This document shows, in pieces, positions 1 through 6,931 of a DNA stretch of 13,273 nt (positions are counted from its first letter, which is position 1; each line of letters opens with the position of its first letter). Under the pieces are notes generated by a model. That model did no database searches and was not told the DNA's origin. It saw nothing but the letters and a program-made list of their open reading frames with translations. A program made the translations under genes and the position numbers. Source of the stretch: Victivallales bacterium (GTDB lineage Bacteria; Verrucomicrobiota; Lentisphaeria; Victivallales; Victivallaceae); contig DAOWBJ010000013.1 of the NCBI GenBank assembly GCA_030634125.1, positions 1 through 13,273 of the forward strand, given 5' to 3'.

Positions 1-1209
1 GCTGCAGAGAGGGATTTGTATCCCCCTGCCGGTATAGATTCGCAGTCTATTTATGGTTATTTCGCAAACAACAGACTTGACAAAATCAGTCCCCGTACAG
101 ATGGAATGTGTTTTACTGCGCAGAATGGCGAATTACAGCGTCCGTATCGAACGTTTAACCGCAGCCTTGAGGAACATCCGCAGTATCCTTATTTCAGAAT
201 TATGGATCACGCGAACTCCCTGTTGACTGCATGGCATAGTAAAACTGACAAAGAACCAACCGAGTTTGAATTGCTTGACTTGAGCGATATGTCGCATGAC
301 AATGTCGCGTGGCTTCGAGCATCCGGCGAATCCAACAGTATAATTGTGAATAAAACAGAAAAGCTTTTGGCTATGGTTTATCATGACGAAGGCTGGCGGG
401 TGGATATCCGGCGTTCAGACAATTTCCAACTTCGCGAAGTAGTACATCACGCGGCACCGATAGTTGGCGTGTTTTTTCACAATGACGTAGTGTTCAGTTT
501 ATCTGACAAACTAATCGTTTCATATCCTGAAGAGCGGCATGAAAGCCGCTTGATCAGCTCAAGTAAGAAAATTTTGGGTTGGGCCCGGCATCCGACAGAT
601 CCTTATCTTGTTTTAATTGAACCAGAGCGTTACAGGATTATCGATTTAAATACGCTCGCGCTTGTAAAAACGGCGGAATGGACGGAACAGCTGAAGTGGT
701 TTAATATTATGCAGAAATACTCAAACCACAGCTTGGAGCTGTATGTTGATAAAAGTACCGCGGAGTTCAGCACTGATGGCAATCGCTTGTTTTTGGGCGG
801 CTATGGACAGTTAGCGGTTTTTGACTGGCATGATATGCTTAGACCGCGTTGCGTGCAGCCTGAACCAGCCAATATGATTAATATGCATTCAGCTAATTAT
901 TCTAAGGGAGATCAGGGAAAAAGTATTGACGCTCATGTTATTGACATGATACCGGTAAATCGCGACAAATTACTTTGTGTCACAGCCGATGGTTATTTGA
1001 GCATGGTAAATATTAGAACCGGGGAAATATTTCTATTATTAAAACCCGGCAGCGGAGTCAGGATGAATTCGCTCCAGCTTTGCGCGAACGGGAAATATTT
1101 AGCGATGCTGGGATATTATTACAACTATGATGATAGCGGCTGCGAGGTCGAGTCAGCGTTGCTGATCTGGAAGTTAAGTAGATTGCTGCGCAAAGGAAGC
1201 AAGATATAG
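1..1209 (+). CDS. Beta-propeller (WD40-like) protein, 5' end outside window
   Basis: The reading frame is open from base 1 through to a TAG stop at 1207-1209, so the visible 402 residues are the C-terminal part of a longer gene. A TTG at 16 could be a start, but no ribosome binding site precedes it and codons continue upstream. Blade-like segments are visible (numbering from the TTG): 'FSTDGNRLFLGGYGQLAVFD' at about 251-270, 'KLLCVTADGYLSMVNIRTGE' at about 318-337, and 'CANGKYLAML' at about 356-365 ending in 'LLIWKL'. This strand-turn-strand pattern is typical of WD40/YVTN propellers, which are usually protein-interaction scaffolds. No catalytic motif or membrane segment is seen in this part. 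In PVC-group bacteria such repeats are often fused to kinases or other domains, and the missing N-terminus could hold one. The exact family is uncertain. Confidence 0.6.
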   Translation, partial: AAERDLYPPAGIDSQSIYGYFANNRLDKISPRTDGMCFTAQNGELQRPYRTFNRSLEEHPQYPYFRIMDHANSLLTAWHSKTDKEPTEFELLDLSDMSHDNVAWLRASGESNSIIVNKTEKLLAMVYHDEGWRVDIRRSDNFQLREVVHHAAPIVGVFFHNDVVFSLSDKLIVSYPEERHESRLISSSKKILGWARHPTDPYLVLIEPERYRIIDLNTLALVKTAEWTEQLKWFNIMQKYSNHSLELYVDKSTAEFSTDGNRLFLGGYGQLAVFDWHDMLRPRCVQPEPANMINMHSANYSKGDQGKSIDAHVIDMIPVNRDKLLCVTADGYLSMVNIRTGEIFLLLKPGSGVRMNSLQLCANGKYLAMLGYYYNYDDSGCEVESALLIWKLSRLLRKGSKI

Positions 1210-1239
1210 GAATTGAAAATTGAGAGTTGTAAATTATTT

Positions 1240-2007
1240 TTATTGGCGGTCGCGAACAGCGGCCGCTTTTTTTATGAGGGTGTTGAATATCTTCTGATTG
1301 TATTTACATAGATGAGCCAGGAGTTCAGGATGCCATTGAATTCCGATGGTCCAGTAAGCTTTCGGGCATTCCATTGCTTCAATGTTGTTGTCGTCAATAG
1401 AAAAAGCACTTACCTTCAGGCCGCTTGCCGCGCCAGCCGCCTGATGATGAATCGAAAGTATCTTGATCTTGTCTTTTTGCAAAATGTCATACAGCTTGGT
1501 ATCAGGATAAATTCTTGCAATGTGTGTTCCAAGTTTATGCTGTTCCAGATTTTTCAGGTGTCCGCCTTTGTGTACAGCCAAAAGTTGACAGCCCCGGCAG
1601 ATGCAAAGTAACGGCAAGTCCAGTTTTTCATTTTTATCCAGTATTTTTAATTCCAATTTATCCCGCCGGGAACTTAGTAGATCATGAGCAGTGGGTGTGC
1701 CGTCATGCAATTGAGGATCAATATCCTCTCCGCCGGTTAAAATAACTCCGTCAACGTCATTAAGTATATTTTCCAGATTCGGAAGATCAGAAGGTGCTAT
1801 GGTAAGAGTTCTGCCGCCGGCGCGCCAGACTGCGAAATCATATGGCAGGCGAAGGTACTGCATATAATAAGGCCAGTTGGAAGATACCGCTACGCCAATT
1901 TTCGGACCGCGCCGGTTAGCGAAGCGAAACAGCAGTATCAGCGGTGAAATCAGGATAATTAACGGGAAGCCTGTGATACCCAGTAATAAAAGTAATATTT
2001 TTAACAT
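1240..2007 (-). CDS. Class I glutamine amidotransferase-like / peptidase C26 hydrolase, membrane-anchored
   Basis: A 255-residue protein of the PuuD/gamma-glutamyl hydrolase-like (peptidase C26) group, whose members hydrolyse gamma-glutamyl amide bonds with a Cys-His-Glu triad. Visible motifs are 'GGEDIDP' (92-98), the nucleophile elbow 'CICRGCQLL' (135-143; C137 by family pattern), 'SIHHQA' (185-190) and 'IQWHPE' (223-228; H226 and E228). Residues 1-28 are strongly hydrophobic with a Gly/Pro break, followed by Arg/Lys at 28-36. This looks like a membrane anchor or re-entrant hairpin, which is unusual because PuuD-type enzymes are normally soluble. The ATG is 5 nt after the ATP-grasp stop codon and the Shine-Dalgarno is poor, so translational coupling is likely. 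The last codons (AAAVRDRQ) come from the convergent gene's terminator. The substrate is unknown. Confidence 0.85.
   Translation of the reverse strand: MLKILLLLLGITGFPLIILISPLILLFRFANRRGPKIGVAVSSNWPYYMQYLRLPYDFAVWRAGGRTLTIAPSDLPNLENILNDVDGVILTGGEDIDPQLHDGTPTAHDLLSSRRDKLELKILDKNEKLDLPLLCICRGCQLLAVHKGGHLKNLEQHKLGTHIARIYPDTKLYDILQKDKIKILSIHHQAAGAASGLKVSAFSIDDNNIEAMECPKAYWTIGIQWHPELLAHLCKYNQKIFNTLIKKAAAVRDRQ
1246..1273 (+). terminator. Intrinsic terminator of the beta-propeller gene
   Basis: An 8-bp GC-rich stem (GCGGTCGC at 1246-1253 with GCGGCCGC at 1259-1266, one G-U pair) has a 5-nt loop GAACA and is followed at once by seven T residues (1267-1273). It lies 37 nt after the plus-strand stop at 1209. 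On the minus strand the stem is followed by an A-rich, U-poor sequence, so it should work mainly on plus-strand transcripts. It sits within the last codons of the convergent minus-strand gene. Confidence 0.85.
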
Positions 2008-2012
2008 AGAAG

Positions 2013-3374
2013 CTATTTATCTTCTTTTAATTCAACTTTTTCGATTTTGGATTCTGAAACCAGCATTTTTGAGTTAATTCTGCCGTGTTTCAAAAATACC
2101 GCTATCGGATAAAGCAGTCCCAGCACCGGGAGAGGATCTTTCCAGTTGAACATTTCATTTATAGAACCGCGTTTTGCATGTATGACTTCCTCAACAGCTT
2201 TGAAGCGGTCAACAGGATTAGTCGCTTTCCCTAACTGTTTTATGAATTTCTCCATAGAATGGATGTGATGATCCTTGAAGTGTATTTTGAGCGCGTGAAA
2301 CGCCGCTTCTATTTCGTCAATAGGGTGTTTTGCTTCCTTAAACTCCTGAACCATCAGCAGGAAAGTCAGGCATGGGTTAAAGGTTTTTGTGTCTTTTGCC
2401 TTTGGGTGCGCGGGAGCAATGTCTCCATCTACAGCTAGTTGAAATAACATGTTGGGATAGCTCCAGCCCGCGGCGATGGATTGTCCCAATCCTCCCCAGA
2501 AGCGGGGATTTATTTCAATCAGATAAGGTTTGTTCCTGCCGTCCCAGCGGAAATCAATTTCCGCTACGCCGTGCCAGTTGAGTAAGTGCAGTAAATTAGC
2601 GCCGATCTCTTCCATTCCACTGGCGTCAACAGTTTCACGCAATCCTCCCATTCCGCTGTTACGGGGGTAATCCAGAATGTTGTGGTAAGTCATTGAAGCT
2701 TTCTTTTTGCCGTGATTGAACAGGAATGTCGAACAGAAATCATCACCATCCACGGCTTCCTGTATAATTGGATATTCGCCTTTTCCTTCTTTAAGTTTGC
2801 TGTCTTTAATAGAGTATTTAAAAAATTCTCTTGCTTCTTTAGGATTCTTGACTTTTTTCAAGCCCAATGAAGCGTTTGATTCCTGTAATTTTATGAAAGC
2901 CGGGAACTTGAAATCATCAATTTTTGCTTCAAACTCCTCAAGTGTGTCAGGCTGCCATGTTTTGGGAATAAGAATATCATGTTCATCGCAAAATTTCGCG
3001 AGTAAGGCTTTGTTGCCGACGAGTTTTATTTGTTCAAAACTCGGCAAAGCTATTTTGGCTATGCCCTTGAAAAGATCTTGATTCGCCGCGACTACGAAGC
3101 AGTCGGTATGGAGCGGCATAAGTACCAGGTCAACATTTTCCCCGCCATGTTTTTTCGCGACCTGAACGAGTTTTTTTAAATATTTTTCCGGGTGTTTTTC
3201 AGGATTATGATAGAGAAAGAAATGTTTGCTGTATTTAGAAAAGCTGCCCGGAGCCATCAGGTTACTATCGCCGATTATAACTTCAATACCTTCTGCCCCA
3301 AGACTTCTGGCGGCAGCCAGAGCACTCCAACTGCTGGCGTAGGTAACAATACATTTTTTTTTACGTTTTGTCAT
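2013..3374 (-). CDS. ATP-grasp ligase-like protein
   Basis: A 453-residue protein with the carbamoyl-phosphate-synthase-type ATP-grasp fold, which joins a carboxylate to an amine or thiol through an acyl-phosphate. The N-terminal 'CIVTYASSWSALAAARSLG' (8-26) is a pre-ATP-grasp Rossmann-like segment. Probable nucleotide contacts are K122, K162 in 'AFIKLQ' and E206 in 'IIQEAVDG'. Probable metal ligands are in 'AEIDFRWDG' (271-279) and 'LIEINPRFWGG' (285-295; E287, N289). A C-terminal part of about 130 residues is extra and includes a mildly hydrophobic stretch 'VLGLLYPIAVFL' (417-428). GGAG lies 10 nt before the ATG. With the amidotransferase-like gene 5 nt downstream, it may build an amide compound that the partner processes. 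The substrate cannot be named, and peptide, polyamine and cell-wall conjugates all remain possible. Confidence 0.85.
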   Translation of the reverse strand: MTKRKKKCIVTYASSWSALAAARSLGAEGIEVIIGDSNLMAPGSFSKYSKHFFLYHNPEKHPEKYLKKLVQVAKKHGGENVDLVLMPLHTDCFVVAANQDLFKGIAKIALPSFEQIKLVGNKALLAKFCDEHDILIPKTWQPDTLEEFEAKIDDFKFPAFIKLQESNASLGLKKVKNPKEAREFFKYSIKDSKLKEGKGEYPIIQEAVDGDDFCSTFLFNHGKKKASMTYHNILDYPRNSGMGGLRETVDASGMEEIGANLLHLLNWHGVAEIDFRWDGRNKPYLIEINPRFWGGLGQSIAAGWSYPNMLFQLAVDGDIAPAHPKAKDTKTFNPCLTFLLMVQEFKEAKHPIDEIEAAFHALKIHFKDHHIHSMEKFIKQLGKATNPVDRFKAVEEVIHAKRGSINEMFNWKDPLPVLGLLYPIAVFLKHGRINSKMLVSESKIEKVELKEDK

Positions 3375-3400
3375 TTTTCGTGTTCTCCAATCTTTTTTAA

Positions 3401-4087
3401 TTAAACTAAATGTTGTCCGCCGTCGACGTAGATGATTTGTCCGGTTAAGGATTCGTTTTTAATTAAGAATAGACAGGCGTTGGTGATGTCTTTCAAGGGT
3501 ATTTGATGTCCTGATGGTACTTCTTTCAGGATTTCCCGCATTCCGGGTCCATCATGACCTGCCGGCGGCAGGACGGGACCGGGAGCTATGGCGTTGACGC
3601 GGATTTTGGGTGCGTATTTTAATGCTGCGCCTAAGGTCGCGTCGCGTAGAGCTAGTTTTGATTTTGAATAGGAATTTAGAGAATCTGTTTCTTCAGCGTC
3701 GAGAAAATTTATGATACAGCCATTGTTTAAACCTTGTTCGGCAAATTGTTTCATTAACGATACCGGGGCTGAATAATTGACTTGCATCTGCTCTTTTGCT
3801 TTAGAATCTTCTTTGTCAAGATAATAAACAGAGGCGTTATTTATCAAAATGTCGATTTGACCGCTGCGACTTAATAGTTTTGCGGTTTCCTCAGAAGAAT
3901 TCAAATCACATTGTTGAACTTGATGACCGGAGCCGGGCAGGGCGGCAAGCAGTTCTTGAGCTTGCTCAAGAGATTTATTGCAATGAATGACGATTTGAGC
4001 ACCAGCTCCGGCAAAAGCAATGCAAACAGCACGTCCTATGCGAATCGCGCCGCCGGTAACCAATACTCTTTCAGCTTTTATATCCAT
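3401..4087 (-). CDS. Short-chain dehydrogenase, pteridine reductase/FolM type
   Basis: A 228-residue SDR with the NADP-binding 'TGGAIRIGRA' motif near the N-terminus, 'NNASVYY' (about 84-90), a catalytic 'YSKSK' and the signature 'VNAIAPGPVLPP'. The last is characteristic of the PTR1/FolM branch, which reduces dihydropteridines (dihydromonapterin, dihydrofolate or biopterin). As in that branch, an Asp ('NFLDAEE') stands where ordinary SDRs carry the catalytic Ser. An in-frame TTG precedes the ATG, but the ATG at 4087-4085 is preferred because GGA lies 9 nt upstream of it. The stop is 26 nt before the ATP-grasp gene, so the three genes are probably one operon. Whether it acts in folate/pterin metabolism or in a modified-metabolite pathway with its neighbours is open. 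Confidence 0.82.
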   Translation of the reverse strand: MDIKAERVLVTGGAIRIGRAVCIAFAGAGAQIVIHCNKSLEQAQELLAALPGSGHQVQQCDLNSSEETAKLLSRSGQIDILINNASVYYLDKEDSKAKEQMQVNYSAPVSLMKQFAEQGLNNGCIINFLDAEETDSLNSYSKSKLALRDATLGAALKYAPKIRVNAIAPGPVLPPAGHDGPGMREILKEVPSGHQIPLKDITNACLFLIKNESLTGQIIYVDGGQHLV

Positions 4088-4107
4088 CAATATATTTCCA
4101 ATTTATT

Positions 4108-4152
4108 AACCCCGACGGGGTTATTCAACGTAGCCCGCCGCAACGCGGTGGG
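4108..4152. repeat. Two tandem GC-rich hairpins (REP-like extragenic palindrome)
   Basis: AACCCC/GGGGTT (4108-4113 with 4117-4122, loop GAC) is followed 11 nt later by CCCGCCGC/GCGGTGGG (4134-4141 with 4145-4152, loop AAC, one G-T pair). The block is markedly GC-rich inside an AT-rich gap. No T-run follows either hairpin on either strand, so a simple terminator is unlikely. The arrangement resembles short repetitive palindromes scattered in intergenic regions of many genomes, but only one copy is visible here, so repeat status is inferred. Confidence 0.5.
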
Positions 4153-4189
4153 TGAAAATTTGAACAGCCATGAACGCCAGATTACAGCT

Positions 4190-4275
4190 TTACATCAAAC
4201 CAACAGCGCACCCCGGAACAGTCTATCAGAAAACAAGGCAAACAGAAATATCACGCATCTTCGCCTTTGATGTAA
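4190..4275. repeat. 10-bp inverted repeat with 66-nt interior
   Basis: TTACATCAAA at 4190-4199 is exactly inverted as TTTGATGTAA at 4266-4275. The 66-nt interior has no reading frame of note. The pair lies directly after the kinase stop codon (4283) and next to the GC-rich hairpins. It could be a long stem at the mRNA 3' end, or the ends of a tiny non-autonomous element. No target-site duplication is obvious. Confidence 0.4.
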
Positions 4276-4282
4276 GTTGATA

Positions 4283-6889
4283 TTATTTTTTCTTGATTGA
4301 CATTACATAGCGGAATCCAATATCATTTTCGCTTTTGCCATCGCTGTGAGTTGAATATCCGCAGTGTGAAAATAATAATCTGGACAGAAAACTACCGCCC
4401 TTGACAACAAAAACATTACCGTTATTTACTTTTTCTGTAGTGAATTCGTGAACATTGCCAATAATATCCATTACTCCGTAAATAGACTTATCTTCAGGGA
4501 AAGAACCTACTGGAGCTGCTATAGGATACTTTTTTCTGCCCGCTTTATTATCCCAGCACAATGCCGCTTCCGATTTATGCGCGTTGCCCCAGGCAAACAT
4601 TCTGCCATCCACACCGCGCGCGGCTTTTTCCCATTCTAAATTAGTCGGCAGACGCAGGGGGACTCCAAGTTTTTTGCTCAACCATGCACAATATGCTTTC
4701 GCGGCTTTACCGCTAATTCCGACAACCGGCATGTTCAGTTCAAATCCTTTATGTAATTTACCATTTTCATCCCAAGCCGCAAGGTATTTAAAATCGCCGT
4801 TGCTAAAAAGATAACGAGCCTGGCAGCGTTTTTTGCTCAAAGGAGATTTTAAAGATTTCCAAAACACTAAATACTGCTCAAAAGTAACTTCATAACGACT
4901 TATAAAATATGCGGGCAGAAAAGTTTCCTTCATACGATTTAAACTGTTTCTGGTTCCGAAGTAAAATTTACCCCACGGGATATAACACATATCGTCAGGG
5001 ATTTTATAAGGTACGTTTATCTCGACAGAATTGGTTTGTCCACACAATACTTGAACAGGGCACCTGATCCTATCCATATTTTTACCGACTGGAAATAACA
5101 AATAACTGCCCGCGGGAATTTTCTTTTCAATTGGGGTTTTTCCCATAAAAATTCTCTTTTTCTCTATACCCCCCGTACTTTCATCATTGAAAGTCTCATA
5201 ATATATTCCAATTCCGTCGGGTATAGAATTAATTTTGATAATTCCTTCGTTGCGAATAATCATTTTTATCTGTTCATATTTCTTTTTGTCAGAATCGACA
5301 ATCTCACCAAAGACACTGTGCCTTCTTAATCTCAATTGCTTAACTAAGCCTTTCGTCTCCTCGTAATTCCCGGTGAGCAGACTAAAATTCAATTGCTGTT
5401 TCAATACTTTCAATAATTCTTTGTTGATTTCAGGGTTTTTCCCGCTCAAGTCCTCTGCCTGAAAAAGAAACTGCGCGGCCACATTATAATTACTGTTAAA
5501 TTCCAGTTTATAACGATTAAAATCGGCATAAAATTTATTAATTTTTTTGTAAGAGGTTTCGCCTGTTGTCTTTTTGTATTCTTCCTGCATCTTTTGATAA
5601 GACTGCAAAGCTTTAAAATAATATTCGTTACCCTTCTCTACACTATATTGAGCAAAATTCTTCAGGTTGGATATACGGGATTCATTTTCAAAATAAAGCA
5701 CCCCGATAACTCCCAGAAAAGTAAAACACGCAACAACTGCCGCTGATGGAATAAGCGGGCGGCGGCGAATAATTTTAAATAAACGCCTTGCTAATGAGCC
5801 CCTGTAAGCCGCCACCGGGTAACCTTCCAGATAATCTTTTACATCCCGGACTAAGCGTTCCACGCTTTTATAGCGATCCTTTTTTTTACGAGCCATAGCT
5901 TTTAAGCAAATAGCCTCGAGATCACGCGAAATCTTACGTTTAGGAGCTCGTTTGCGCGGGCGTTTAAAATTCCCTGAAACCACATTTTTCAGAACCTGAT
6001 TGGTAGTCATCGGAGATTCAAACGGAGCCGTCTGCCAGGTCAGCATTGAATACAGAATAGCTCCTAAACTGTACAAATCAGTTTGTTCATCAATATCCTC
6101 AGTACGCCCGTCCGCCTGCTCCGGCGCCATATAGGCCGGCGTGCCGCTGACAGATCCCAGTATTGTAGACATGGCGTCACCATGCCCGACAGTCGAGAAG
6201 TCGGGATCTAAATCAACATGCCATTCTTCCCTGGAACTGTCTTTTTCTGAATGATATTTGACCAGTCCCCAGTCCGTCACCATGACTTCACCGTAATCTC
6301 CAAGCATAATGTTCGCGGGTTTTAAGTCACGATGAATAATTCCTTTACTATGGGCATAAGCAACTCCATTGCCGATAGAGACAAAAATCTGCAGCAGTTG
6401 ACGCTTAGTATATTTTTTTAAAAATTCTTTATTCCCCTCACTTAGCTTGCGTATCACCGAACGCAAATCCCTGCCGTCCACTTTTTTCATTGAAAAAAAC
6501 ACGCCGTTATCACTAAACACCCCGAGTTGATGGACCGGGACAATGTTAGGATGTTCAATATGCGCGGTGGCTCGTGCTTCTCGAACAAAACGTTTGAGGG
6601 AATCCGCTTTATTGCGGAAAGCCGGACGTAAAATCTTGATTGCTACTTCACGGTTAAGTTCAGGTTCATAAGCGGAGAGCACTGCTCCGACTCCACCCAG
6701 ACCGATGGTTTTTATATGAGTATAACGATTGATACTTTTATTTTCAGTATCAAGATTAAGAAGTTTGGTCATTTCATCAACATTAACGGCCTCGGCGTCC
6801 CCCTCACTTACTTTGGAAAAGCTTAAAGTCTCATCTTGTTCTCCAGGCAGAGTTGTATCATCTACCACCTTGTCTTCTTTTTTCTTCAT
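4283..6889 (-). CDS. Transmembrane Ser/Thr protein kinase with PEGA-like and FGE-like C-terminal domains
   Basis: An 868-residue Hanks-type kinase. The kinase domain spans about 56-355: glycine loop 'GLGGVGAV' (63-70), 'VAIK' (K85), helix-C E104, 'HRDLKPAN' (186-193; D188, N193), 'DWG' (206-208) in place of DFG, and 'APE' (255-257). One membrane helix is at about 380-400, so the kinase should be cytoplasmic and the rest outside. Residues 405-545 are helical, about 547-627 resemble a PEGA domain ('IKINSIPDGIGIYY', 'IPAGSYLLF'), and about 634-864 form an FGE-sulfatase/SUMF1-like domain ('RLPTNLEWEKAARG', 'GNVHEFT', 'VVKGGSF', 'GFRYV'). The Cys pair of active formylglycine-generating enzymes is not seen in the final segment, so this part is probably a binding domain. 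The gene begins 42 nt after the coiled-coil gene with no clear Shine-Dalgarno. It probably phosphorylates targets in response to an envelope signal. Confidence 0.93.
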   Translation of the reverse strand: MKKKEDKVVDDTTLPGEQDETLSFSKVSEGDAEAVNVDEMTKLLNLDTENKSINRYTHIKTIGLGGVGAVLSAYEPELNREVAIKILRPAFRNKADSLKRFVREARATAHIEHPNIVPVHQLGVFSDNGVFFSMKKVDGRDLRSVIRKLSEGNKEFLKKYTKRQLLQIFVSIGNGVAYAHSKGIIHRDLKPANIMLGDYGEVMVTDWGLVKYHSEKDSSREEWHVDLDPDFSTVGHGDAMSTILGSVSGTPAYMAPEQADGRTEDIDEQTDLYSLGAILYSMLTWQTAPFESPMTTNQVLKNVVSGNFKRPRKRAPKRKISRDLEAICLKAMARKKKDRYKSVERLVRDVKDYLEGYPVAAYRGSLARRLFKIIRRRPLIPSAAVVACFTFLGVIGVLYFENESRISNLKNFAQYSVEKGNEYYFKALQSYQKMQEEYKKTTGETSYKKINKFYADFNRYKLEFNSNYNVAAQFLFQAEDLSGKNPEINKELLKVLKQQLNFSLLTGNYEETKGLVKQLRLRRHSVFGEIVDSDKKKYEQIKMIIRNEGIIKINSIPDGIGIYYETFNDESTGGIEKKRIFMGKTPIEKKIPAGSYLLFPVGKNMDRIRCPVQVLCGQTNSVEINVPYKIPDDMCYIPWGKFYFGTRNSLNRMKETFLPAYFISRYEVTFEQYLVFWKSLKSPLSKKRCQARYLFSNGDFKYLAAWDENGKLHKGFELNMPVVGISGKAAKAYCAWLSKKLGVPLRLPTNLEWEKAARGVDGRMFAWGNAHKSEAALCWDNKAGRKKYPIAAPVGSFPEDKSIYGVMDIIGNVHEFTTEKVNNGNVFVVKGGSFLSRLLFSHCGYSTHSDGKSENDIGFRYVMSIKKK

Positions 6890-6931
6890 AATTTCATAGC
6901 TTTGAAAAATAAAATTAATTATAGTTTCGGG

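Noticed and set aside
4088..4090. TTG as the start of the SDR gene
   Set aside because: The adjacent ATG at 4087 has better codon type and spacing to GGA.
3911..4270. A plus-strand frame of 119 codons crossing the SDR start and the intergenic gap
   Set aside because: Half is antisense to the SDR and the rest runs through hairpins and inverted repeats. The product shows no domain-like pattern.
634..4290. Active formylglycine-generating enzyme function for the kinase C-terminus (gene at 4283-6889)
   Set aside because: The FGE-like fold motifs are present, but the catalytic cysteine pair near the C-terminus is not, so sulfatase-activating activity should not be assigned.
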